From Lineus longissimus (Eukaryota; Nemertea; Pilidiophora; Heteronemertea; Lineidae): a DNA stretch of 64,000 nucleotides. Numbering within the stretch: position 1 is the first letter of the stretch; every line of letters begins with the position of its first letter. Below, one piece after another: positions 39,345 to 50,355 of this stretch. The stretch lies in the NCBI RefSeq assembly GCF_910592395.1, contig NC_088308.1, forward strand, positions 2,482,001 to 2,546,000. The letters run 5' to 3'. The translations under genes were made by a program, and so were the position numbers. The notes below the pieces were generated by a model. That model had not been told where the DNA came from. It worked only from the letters and a program-made list of their open reading frames with translations, and ran no database searches.

Positions 39345-39650
39345 AGGAAAGTCTCATTTACAGGCGATCATTGGAAATATCATTCACATGCGAGGTCTGA
39401 TAGATAAGGGCGTTTTCGCAAATCCGCCGAAACGCCAACGTGAACATCTATCTCATTGTTCGACCTCCTGATAACGGAAGACGGGTAGGCGTTCACGTGG
39501 ACGTTTCGCGGGCTTTGCGAAAATTCCCAAATAACCTCATTCACAGGCGAGACCTTGTGGAAAAGCCTCACTAGCAGACCTCATTCACAGGACAACCTTA
39601 TTCACAGGCGAGGTATTAGAAAAAAACATTCGCGAGGCGAGGTCTTACCA
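39345..39650. mobile_element. fold-back element with inverted arms and flanking short repeats
   Basis: Two arms, 39411-39445 and 39491-39523, are inverted copies that match at 28 of 33 aligned positions (shared GTTCACGT, CGTTTCG and TTTGCGAAAA blocks), separated by 45 bases. Around them lie several direct copies of CATTCACAGGCGAG or variants (near 39380, 39538, 39580, 39600). The structure looks like a small fold-back transposon in a patch of duplicated sequence. It ends about 75 bases before the first coding exon of locus C. Confidence 0.6.
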
Positions 39651-39723
39651 CACCATATCAAATATTAAGTTATACTTAGATCCGCCAGTAGTTAGTTTAA
39701 CCATTCTGCATTTTCTCAACAGG

Positions 39724-41372
39724 ATGCCCAAATTCAATGACACCAGTAATAATCAGTTGTTAGGTTACTTCCGAGAGAGCCGGTTGTTGTTGGATCCACT
39801 CTTCATCGTGATTGGTATCGTTGGCTGCGTTTTAGCAGTTCTTTACCTTGAAAACATGTAAGTAAAGTTGGAGATCGGATCCTGGAAGTGCTTTTTCAAT
39901 TATTCATACTTGCTCAATTTAACATAGACATCAGGGTGCAGTGATTTGTTTTACAACGTCCTGTAGGAGACATAGCAGACATGATCTCGTTTAGATAAAA
40001 TTCTAGAGGTGTTCCTTCACACAAACCTCAGACACCAGTCTTATCAAATTGTTAATCAAATGCATTATGGATTCCTCTTGGATCCGGAACGCGATGTCAT
40101 AACCAGACTAACAGAGAAGATTCGAATTGACTTTGAACAACGCGATGTTAGTTGAAACGACTAAATAGACGAGGTTTTCAACATATTTAACCTCTTCGAT
40201 CGAGAACACGATGTCATAACACAGGGCCGATTCCTCTATCGGCGTTTTGTGTGGTATCCCTCCTCTACAGAGACTTTAGGACTGTCGTACACTGCTGATA
40301 ATTCGGTATGTCATAACCAGACTGACATAAAGCTTTCAGATTTGCCTGCAACATCTTGATATGAAGTTTGGGGGATCGATGGAGAATCAAGACATATAGC
40401 TAGGCTATAAATTATTTCGAGTTCTGCGCTTATGGAGTTGCTTTATAATGTCATCCAAATGTGTACGAGTGTAACATGCGTAATTTTGAATCAGTATCAC
40501 ATTACAACTGCGTCTTAAAAAGAAGTAACGTTAATAACCCATCCATCACCATCCATTATCTTTTGTCTGGTGAAGTTATTAAATCAAACACGATTTGTCT
40601 TAACTAATCTTACAAGCATGCTGCCTATCCCCATATAAATGACTATCATTGTATAATTGTTTAAAGATGTATGACTAGAGAGATTTAGTAGAATCGTGCA
40701 GCAATCATCCCCGTAATACTACATATCAGATCGCAGGCTGTCGGAGGGGATTTCGACTCGGCGCCACAGATACAATACCATATCTGCATGCAGTACCAAA
40801 TACTTTTTCTCGCTTATATTCCAAGTGGCTCTTGGATATAAAGTTAGAAGAGCAATTCCCCAGAGAAATCCTTCACGCTGATTGTTTTTTCACCCGATAT
40901 TTTCCAGATACGCCCGTGTGGGAGTAGCATTCTTGGCTGCCTGTTGGACAGCCGCCGGGTTCGGAATGTGCTGCGTCCATTGCTGCAAGTCACTTAGAGA
41001 AACAGAATTAAGACAGAAAGAAGCAAAAGAAGAGAGCACTAAACTGGTAAGGTCAAGGTCACATCTTCAATCATCAATCATTAAGTGATTAATGGATCAA
41101 TATATATTGAATTTATAAAGTATTACTATCTATGGTATCTATGGAACTAATGTTGACTGGCTATCTTGGTTCGATATTGGTGACGCCGAGCTACTTTATT
41201 AGTTTAGAAGAGTACGCTATGTATGTTGTGTTGGAATTTTGGCATTTTATGTTGGATTGTAGAACTAATACGTTAAACACTGTCTGCTGCTGTTTTTTAA
41301 TATTTTTTATTATTCATGTAATTTCAGAGTGAAGTTCGCTTATCTAACGCATCAAGTGGGGAAAATGTGTAG
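39724..41372 (+). CDS. two-helix membrane protein family, locus C
   Basis: Predicted 105-residue membrane protein of unknown function in three coding exons: 39724-39857, 40908-41046 and 41328-41372. The N-terminus MPKFNDTSNNQLL is followed by basic FRESRL, LDP and a first helix (about residues 24-42), ending YLEN. The phase-2 donor GTAAGT joins an acceptor TTTCCAG, giving the junction Ile. Then YARVGV, a second helix with several Cys and Gly (about 51-69) and a Lys/Glu-rich tail follow, to a phase-0 donor. The last exon, after ATTTCAG, adds SEVRLSNASSGENV and TAG. The ATG is the second base after an AG acceptor, implying a spliced leader exon. Compared with locus B, 13 of the first 20 residues of exon 2 are identical. 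The function cannot be inferred. Confidence 0.82.
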
Positions 41373-44300
41373 TGGTAGACCAGTGGGAAGCAACCAATCC
41401 AATGTGGTAAATAATAGATGACATTATAGCGGTAATTACTCTATTTGATGAATATTGCCATAAATCACAATTGCACGCATTTCAATTTTGTGTTGTACTA
41501 CAGCCAGACTCAGCCTCGATGATTCCAGCCCGGCGTCGATTCGATCCACCCCCCTGAGTGGGCCGCGTGATGACCCCCAGCACCACACAGAGATTGCACA
41601 GAATCAGGGCTTCTATTTCTGGTAGCCCGTCAGGCACCAGTGGGCGGAGTTTAGGAGACCAAGCCACTGCAGGTCCTGGATACAGGAGAGCCCGTCTCCG
41701 CCCGTAAGCGTACGTGCGTGCGTACTCACGCAGTACGTACAGAAGGCTACTCAGGTCCACTGTGTCTGTGTTTAGATAAGGAATCATTAGGAAACAACTT
41801 GGATCCCTTTATCTCCCTCTAACTGACTTGAACAATTTGTTGGAGGTTGCTGTTTGACAAAAGAGGAAATTCGGCAGGGAAATAGCCGACCTCTATCTCC
41901 CATCTTTCTGGCATCAAGTTATTTTGCAATTATCCCGGCCTAATTGATGTCTATAGAGAGAAATGATCTTCCCGATCATTTCATCATTGATCAGTATCGC
42001 TAATCGGTCATAAACAACCAGCTAATATTTACAAACACAATAATTATATGCATGTGTTACCACAGAACATCATATTCTGCATAATGATGTTCTGGGGAAA
42101 TACATACTGTACTGTACGTATCATCAAGCCAGGTCATCTGACATCCTTCAGCAAAAGAATTTGTAAGATATGATATGGTGATTAGTATGAGTAACCAGGC
42201 GATGAGCGAGGTAGTTCCATCTTTACGCGTGATCAGGGAGAACTATCAGAACCGATGTGCCGATGCTTCTAGAATGACGGGAGAGAAAACGATGGTAGTT
42301 CCATCTTACTTGTATGTTGGTCTGCAGTCACGGTATCAGTGTTTGCCAGTGGTATAGAATAGTCTGCAAAGTCTAATTATTTGAGAATGGCTGAGCAACG
42401 CTAAAATGGCGACTTAAGTCAGGACTGGCCAATGTAATGCATGGACACAAGCTAGAATAACGACACTGGTGCGGTAAGAATAAGATACCTCTCGTAGCTT
42501 ACCTCCGCGACGAAGCAAAGCGAATAGAATTAAGGCTCGTGCAAACGTCTATCTTCTTACATTTATAACCATCTTTCCTAGTACCGTTACCGGCAGTCAT
42601 GCATGTTATGGCCATGTCGTGGTAGTGGTGCCTGTGCAGAACTCTGATCAGTTTAGTATTTGACTGTTTAAGGGGAGAAAGGGTGATGCACTTTTTTTAA
42701 TCCAATGAGTCATTTGTTTGCCATTCTGACAGACATCCGTCTCACCAATATAACTAGTGATGAGGACCCCATCAGAATACGATCATTGAAACAAAAATTA
42801 ACTAAAAGATGTTTTGAACCACAAAGAGTAAGAAACGCTTTCGAATTCTGCCACAGAGAACTGGTCGTCATATGTTTACACCCACTATTGCTTCCCTTGA
42901 CATCGCGATCGATTCTCAAATTGGATGCGGGCTGCTTCAGTGTACAGCTGTGTACGTCGGTACTGTTGCGGGTATGGGGCGTTACTGTACGGGTGCAGCC
43001 ATATACATGTAGACTGAGGCATACGTTACCGACGATTTGTTGCGAGCTGAGCCATTAAAAATACGAGTTCTGTATGATTTGCGCACGGATTGCTCGCACA
43101 AGGGATTTAGGTCTATTTTCGCAGGGATGCTGAATAGTTAATATGATTCGACAGTTAAATGAAGCAGTAGATTGCGCACGCGAGGTGACATCATCCTGAA
43201 TGTTAAACTCATTCTGTCCCAGGAGTATTGATGGCTGAATCTGGGGTGATTTCAGAACGAGGTAATGGTGTCTGCGCATGCGTCATTCGTTTCGCTGGTA
43301 GATGAGATGTAGATAATCTCGCAACAAACTGTAGTACGCTTTCCTGTGAATCTTAGCGGCTTTTATTATTAGGGGTTCGTGTTTGGTAAAAGGAATATAC
43401 CAGAATATTTCGAGAAGTGTTTTTCTATACTGGATATTTCTAACATTTCGTTCCTTGGATTTGCGCTAAAGGAGGTTAATAGCATGATGGAAAATACCAC
43501 TACGCAGTATGGATGATACACGTTAGGTTGGTAGTTCGGGTCAAAGCATGCTGTTGTTTTATCTCACAAATGCGAGGCTTTGCCAAAACGATGAACGCCA
43601 GACAGATTGACTGTTTAAAGAAATATTGATTTTCCACTCGTAACTAAGATGAAATATACATAGACTTTGTGTCTCATTGCTGGGTACTGCTTTGCTGTTG
43701 ACATTCTACTTTGCTTTCAGTCGTTGTTTTCATTTCAAAACGACGAAAACGAATCGATTAAAAATCATATATTTGTACACCTGTTCAGTTCTAAATAAAA
43801 ACAGTTTCGAGTTGTACGGGTCCTATATTCTATGCTTTGTCTTGTTACCTTCAACGGTCTTGTTGATGCTGCCACAATAAAAATCGTCCAATGAAATTAA
43901 TTCTATATATCGCTCTAGGATGACAGCATGAGTCGCTACAATAAACCATGTACATGATTTGTACATTAGGTCGGTCTGCCACTATACCACCGACCGACTG
44001 TGAAGTGGTTTGGTCGATATCACCATGTTCCCTCTGGGACCATACTTGATCACCAGACAACAGGTGTTATACTACTTGAGAAAAATTCCATGGTGATTAT
44101 TCAGCGGAAAGTCGTCACTTTTGGCTTACTCTTAAGCATGATATTATCAGGGTATTGTTCCTTGCTGATGCATGCATTATCATCTTAACGGAATCGGATA
44201 AAAGAATGTTAAATATGTATCTAAGAGCAAACAGAATCGTTGGCACTTTTGTACCTGTACATTTGCCGTTGATTTCGACTCTGAAGACTTCTAGTTATTT

Positions 44301-46990
44301 TATCTGAAGAGCCCACGGCCTCATTCTTCCAGCGCCGATATCTTTCTCACTTCTTATCCAGAACAACCTACATAACATATTCATTCTATCGAATACATAT
44401 TTCGAACGATTATTTTGAGAACTAAAGGAATGCTATGGCTTTGAAACTATTCCATTTTGGGCAGGTATTAGGTTGATTATCACTGACACGTCAGATCTCC
44501 TTGCACCAACAGTTCTCCACGACGAAATACAATTGCAATTCTGTGATCTGTATCTGACCTTACACATCTTCATAACCATATCTATTATCAATGAGGTTTA
44601 TTAGATTAGAGGAAAATAAATGGAAACGCCCAAGGACAGACTGTTCCAAGAGATTCTTACAAAAAGCCAACAGATTTTTTTCACTATCTAATTCAGCCTG
44701 AGGTTTGTCGGCATAATCTGAGTGTTGTATATCGTTGGGGTGGATGAAAGAATATTGTGGTCGTTTCCCTGGTTGTCGAACTAGTTTTTCGATTTAATAT
44801 AAAAAATAGATTAAAAGGTACTATATATTGGGTAACCACCGATGTATCAGTTTCAGTTATAACAATAGAATCTTGGTATTCAGTCAATGCTTGCGTGGTG
44901 AAGGAGTTGGCTACACGATGTTTTTTTCTTTCACCCCAAACTGCTAAAAAGCTTAATTGTAGCTTGCCATTAACAACTGATCGTCCTAGCTTCTAATATC
45001 TGTTGGACATAGCCAGTCTCCACATTCTGCCAAGCCTTGGTCAATATTGATCGACCACTAATACCCCTGCTAGAACGTTCCATCGCCATGGTCAAACATC
45101 ATGCCTTGGAGTCATTACCAATAAGTAAGTTAATGGAATCCGAAACGCCACTCAGCCTGAAAATATCTATTTAAAGGCTAGCACGAAGCAATCGTTTCCA
45201 ATTTGATAGTTTATGTTAATGATGTAAACATTACGTCAATTCCGTGATAATGTTATACAGTATATTATTTGTATGATAAAGTTATGTGGATACCAGCATA
45301 CCATGACACTTGGACTATCACTGTCCTTATCTTTTATCTAACGCATAATTGCATGATTCTACTGATTAATTTCATGTATCGTATTGTCCTTTCCTAATAT
45401 ATTGAAGGACAGAAGGGCCTCAAATGTGAGCAGCACTTTCCATCTGATAGAAAATAGTGTGGTATTGCATTGTTTGCCTCACACTGACCTGGCGAATGAT
45501 CAACTATACCATTATTTACATTCAACCTTCAGCCATTCTGTTGATTGATCATCGCATAAAATAGATTAAATTTATTTTTCGTTGATCACACCAAGATATA
45601 ATCTATTGCGCAGAACCATGCATTCTCTTGCACCGTTGAGCAGGTCTGAAAACCGTAAATTAATGGGAAGGCTTTGAGGTAATTATGTTATGATCATGGG
45701 CTCGAGACAAGTGATTTTTCTTAGATGAGCGATCTGATCACCGCTCGCGCCAGCATGAAATCAATAAATCGTGGTAATTTAAATTGGATTTCTGATCGTG
45801 ACCTTGGGTTTGTGTGGGAGCTTATTAAATATCATCAAACATTGTGATTGTTAGTTGATATACTAGATGTACATTATCACTGAACCTCTCTTTGCTGGAG
45901 CAACTTTTCCACTGCTATCTTCAATTCTCACAACGTCCGAAGTCCGAAGCAAATCATTAAAATTTCCTCTATTGGTTCATTCAGTTAAAACAAGATTGCA
46001 TTAGGCCGCTCGATACAATGAATCATTCAACGGAAAATTTGAAAAGATTACCATGACCGTATATCAAACGGGAAGCCTGTAACCATGCAACCATACCATT
46101 GCTACACTATGGCTAAGGTATACTGCGCTGGTGAACTGAAAGCAACTATAGAGTCCCATTAGATTGCTACAGAGCTCCTGGATTAGTCATTGGGCTGGTT
46201 GCCCAGTAACTGATGGCATGGCTTGCCATCACTTTACACTGTGACGAGTTTAGGAATATTATATGTTAAATAATTCATCCGGCTTAAAAGTGAAACAGTC
46301 CTCTGTGCCTCAGGTAGTTATTACGGTGGTCATGATTGTCTTTCGTGCTGACAAAAATCGATGTTACAGAAATAAAAGTCCTTGAGGAGAGCAAGTCCCC
46401 GTATATACAGATTTTGTGACAAATTGCGTCACGGTCTTTGATTATGTAGATGGGCGATGGACTTGCGGCCTATCATATCACAAACTAAGATAACTCCTTA
46501 ATCTCATTTCAACATCTCTTTTCAGAGTGATGGAGTTAGTTAGCCATAAACGTAGTAGGCCGTAAAATTGATGATATATTTTAGGTACGTATCATGAAGG
46601 GGAAGAATCAGGTGTCATACAATAACGCCTGTGTAGAGCTCGCGACGGGCTGTAAACGGTTGAGCGATTTTCGTCGCATGCAATGTTGTAATGCGACGGA
46701 AGTAAGCAACAGACGAGTTTTTTTTTTTTGGCAAAACGTGCTCTTTGACCGAATAAAGAAGACATTATTCTTCTCTGTTGCAAGGAATTCCATTACGACA
46801 GCAGTGCTATCATCTGCATTCAATATTCGTGCCTTGTTGTCTGGCTTTATGTGAGTCATCTTCGTCTTCTCTGTTGGCCGTTGGTGATAATCGGTATTGT
46901 TGTGGCTGCGAATTCTAGTTCCATGAGTAGGCTGCGTGTGACTTCGACTCCAGCCGACCGCTGTAAATAACATTGATTTATCCTTCCTTC
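41373..46990. other. intergenic DNA between loci C and D
   Basis: I find no supportable gene. A locally GC-rich patch at about 41.5-41.8 kb carries a 101-codon minus-strand frame (41482-41787) with no recognised motif; it is probably a transposon relic. A short splice-like exon at 46526-46543 is discussed as a finding. The rest is AT-leaning with no clear repeats. Confidence 0.5.
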
Positions 46991-47034
46991 CTTTTTCAGC
47001 TTTGGTAGTTTAGGAGAACTCGAGTGACCCAAGG

Positions 47035-48080
47035 ATGCCTTTTAATGATACCACCAACAATCCCCTCTTCGGCTTCTTGAGAAAGAAGCGGTTGGTTCTT
47101 GACCCATTCTTCATCATCTTCGGTGTAGCGTTCTGTGTTCTTTCTGCTTTATATCTAGAAAATATGTAAGTTTACATCATCATCGTATGAATTGCCCTTG
47201 ACCATGACGACTTACTGGCGGTGAAAGTCATCCTTTCAAAAGGAAGGATATGGGGAATGGATGATTTTTGTTCAGTTTTGGTAACAACGAATAGTTTCAA
47301 GCGAATCAACCTGGCGAATCTATAAAACTGATGTAGATTTTTCAACTTCCCTTCGCCACGCCTTGTTACACAGTGATATCAATTTGCAAATAGGATGCCT
47401 GTGAATAAAACATCCGAATTAGGATCTGTATTATTTAGACAACGCAGTTGATGCTCCGATTCGCTCGAGTGATATTCATCCATCATATCCATGGTTGCTT
47501 TGTAAATCATGGCTTTTGATACTCTATTTTGGAGTGAGAAAGGTTGGTTTCGGAACTAATGAATGAAATTGTGTTGGGCGAGAACAGTATAGTCGTGTCT
47601 GTATACGCTTCGTACTGCAATAGGAACCACACCCAGCACATCACACAAGTGAATAATATTTTATTAAGTTTCGCGTCCTTTTTTCAGGTATGCCAAGGTT
47701 GGTGTCTCCTTACTTGCTGCTGGTTGGACTGTAGGGGCTCTCGTCATGTGCTGTGTGGATAGCCAAAAGCCGAAAAAAGAAGATGAAGAAAATATTATGG
47801 TAGGTAGAGCGATGCAAGGGACAAGGGTTAAGCAAACAGAGATGTGGTTGATTGGTTTCAAGAGGTCAGTGGAAATGTAATAAGCATCACAAATCGAAAT
47901 GATATCAAATATTTGGAACATTCTGACACACTTGCAAATAAGAACAACTGGTTTCATAAAACTTGAGTTCGATCGTTGTGATAATACTGTTTACTGTCAA
48001 ACATGCGACATGCTAACCCATTGCTACGTTTACAGGAAAATGAGGTGTTGCCAGACTTCGATAGTACCGCGTCAGCATAG
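47035..48080 (+). CDS. two-helix membrane protein family, locus D
   Basis: Predicted 95-residue membrane protein of unknown function in three coding exons: 47035-47165, 47688-47799 and 48036-48080. The N-terminus MPFNDTTNNPLF is followed by basic LRKKRL, LDP and a first helix (about residues 23-41), ending YLEN. The phase-2 donor GTAAGT joins TTTTCAG, giving Met. Then YAKVGV and a second helix (about 50-66) lead to an acidic and lysine-rich tail ending ENIM at a phase-0 donor (GTAGGT). The last exon, after TTTACAG, adds ENEVLPDFDSTASA and TAG. Sixteen of the first 20 exon-2 residues match locus B. The leader exon probably joins at the TTTTTCAG ending at 46999. Alternative splicing to the downstream Ser/Arg-rich exons at 49826 is possible, because the phase matches. 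Confidence 0.82.
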
Positions 48081-49825
48081 CTTACCACTGCTTGCAAAAG
48101 TGAGGGGCTTATTTAAAAGCATTTGAAAATGTGTACAGTGTGAAGTGTAGGGTGCTCGAAGGTGAGATTTTGGTCATTGACTTCGGAGCTAGCTTTATCT
48201 TGTACATTGTCTGTCTCTGGCTGAGGATTAGGGCATTTCCTTTGGAACATTAACCTCTGTCCACTTTTTGAAGTAATTCGTAAAGAAATACATTCAGTTT
48301 CTTATTACATGTACGCTATATGATTAGTGTAAGATAAAACTTCAATCTCAGCAAGACAGGGTTTCCGTGGAAATGCTCAAAGAATCTACAGCTGCACTTC
48401 AAATCTCACTGCACGACTGCACTTATCTCTATCTTGCTTTTATAGCGGCTTAGCTTAACTACAGTATCGACGTTGTAATGTAACGTTTATCATGTTCACA
48501 GTATCTTGAATTACATGCACTTTTCATTTTAACTTTTGCATTATAAGTTTAGCATCACCAAATCAATGCCTTTCTGCAAACATCTTCATGCTTAACTTCG
48601 CCGTATTGTTATTTTGCTGCGAAATATCACAGTGCATGATGCACGACGCGTTTGTCTGAAATTGTACTATGCTCCGAGCAGTGCATTTCCATGATCGTTC
48701 TTCATGACGATGTTACCATGGAAAGGATGTTTGTCTCGCAGATTAAGCTACGGGTCTCATTCATATGTAAATGGATCCCAGAGTGATCGATTTTCTTCCA
48801 ATGTCAACCTTGTACTGATCGAGTACTACTTCCTGAACAGTGAGGCATTACCCAAAGCCATGATGAAGGAAATGAGGCTGATAATATCCGCCTGTCAATT
48901 CGATTAGCTAATCTATGTTATGCGCACAATTCCCTCGACCGACTTCCATGTACTCCCAGCATCAATAAATGAACTTCTTGATTGGCATTTTTTGAAGTGT
49001 GTAAGCAGTATACCGAGTTATTTGGCTATGCACTTCAATAAATGAAATCGCAATTGCTTTTGGCAACCTTGGCATTCTCCTTTCCTCTATCAAGTCTCTA
49101 GCACATTTTAACGTGAATGTTAATAGTCTAACTGTCTTTCAGGTTTGATGATAGTTTACACAGTATCAATTAGTTTCGTCAGGTTACACGTGAGAGGGTC
49201 CCTAGTGTTATATGTTATGGAATGAACTAGTACTCCATGTGTACCTAATGTCGGGGTGTTTTCTGGTACATGTACCTTTATTTACCTTTTAACATGTCCC
49301 AAAGAATAATAACCATCATTAGAAGACGCTAAAATACTAGTACCAGTCCTCCAATGTTGTATCATTTAGAATGTGCTTTGAAAGTAGTATATTTGTTGTA
49401 TGTATATGTCATTCTACAGGGTGACCCTACACGGAAGATTTTCTCCATCTTTTTATATACACAATATGTTTTATGTGTGCATGACGGTGTGCCCTTTTTT
49501 GTGAGGAAAAACGTGTAGGAATTGCGCTTGGATGTCCCGAAATTATGTTCTGCACAAGAGTTTGAATTGTTCCTTCCCAGGTTCGGCATCCGACGACATA
49601 ACATATCAGCCGATATAGAAAAAGAACCAAATCTTACCATAATCCATTTCTCCCCGACAAGCATGGCATAGCTATTACTCCAGAGACGCCCATCACCGCC
49701 ACCATTTCGTCCCTTCCTCTTCGTGTCCCTTTGCCCTTCTCTCACCGTAGCGTAACACTGACAATCACCTTCTATTTGATTTCCAGAGTGATGTACATGA
49801 TGTCTAGTTCTTCTATTTGTGACAG
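48081..49825. other. spacer between locus D and the Ser/Arg-rich exons
   Basis: No coding exon is evident. AATAAA motifs near 48965 and 49037 could polyadenylate locus D transcripts. The long minus-strand open frame 49362-49928 overlaps the plus-strand Ser/Arg-rich exon at its upstream end, and I treat it as an antisense shadow plus chance extension. Confidence 0.45.
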
Positions 49826-50355
49826 CGTGACGAACTGTTAAGTAGGTCAAGGTCAACTGTGTCTTCAGTCTCGTCCTCGCGTACGTCCTCGAGGTATTCT
49901 TCAAGGTCATCTCTAAAAACGTCATCATCTAGAGCCTCGTCTCGGGCATCTAGCAGATCATCCACCCCAAGAAGCACGCACAGACAGTTTGGGCCCTGTG
50001 ATCTCACCATGTATACTATCAAAGAAAGGTACATTTTGATAAAGATCATATCGATAAAGATCTTATTCGTTTTCCTTGAACATTGAACCATCATTTCAAC
50101 TGAAAACATGAATTAGGCCTACTGTACCGGCTGATGATGCAAATAGATAGCTCGCCGGACATGCATATATATCACAACAATATATGGATCTTCACTTGGG
50201 TTTGAATTTATATTTTCAGTCCAAGTATAATGACGGAAAGCCCCTCCCGAATAGCACGTCCAACCAAGAAGTACTCCACCGAGTCTGAGGAATTGTCATG
50301 TCCTGGTGATAAGGATGATGATGGCGCAAAATCCGACGCTGAGATCCTCAAATAG
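49826..50355 (+). CDS. C-terminal exons of a Ser/Arg-rich protein (partial; 5' part not identified)
   Basis: Two exons in plausible splice context. The first, 49826-50028, follows TTTGTGACAG. An in-frame TGA lies immediately upstream, so this must be an internal exon start. It encodes RDELLSRSRSTV and then a long run dominated by Ser and Arg, ending near FGPCDLTMYTIKE. It ends in phase 2 at a GTAC donor. The second, 50220-50355, after TATTTTCAG, encodes SPSIMTESPSR, a KK-containing stretch and an acidic tail ending EILK, then TAG. Together they give 112 C-terminal residues, low-complexity and likely disordered, with many potential phosphorylation sites. The start is in phase 0, so locus D exon 2 (ending ENIM, phase 0) could splice to it; equally it could be the tail of an unseen gene. 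No family is assigned. Confidence 0.55.

Larger units (their letters stand above)
34361..39400. other. intergenic DNA between loci B and C
   Basis: No supportable gene. It contains a decayed tandem repeat (36815-37200) and one copy of the dispersed repeat (38361-38520). Open frames at 34785-35335 and 35457-35851 carry no recognised motif. An AATAAA lies near 35342 and could be a distant polyadenylation signal for locus B, but this would require a 1.2 kb 3' UTR. Confidence 0.5.

Noticed and set aside
41482-41787. GC-rich minus-strand frame of 101 codons
   Set aside because: The local composition shift suggests an old insertion, but I see no reverse transcriptase, transposase or host-gene motif.
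49362-49928. Minus-strand open frame of 188 codons
   Set aside because: Its N-terminal third is antisense to the Ser/Arg-rich plus-strand exon and the rest is low-complexity with no known motif. The plus-strand reading has proper splice sites at both ends.
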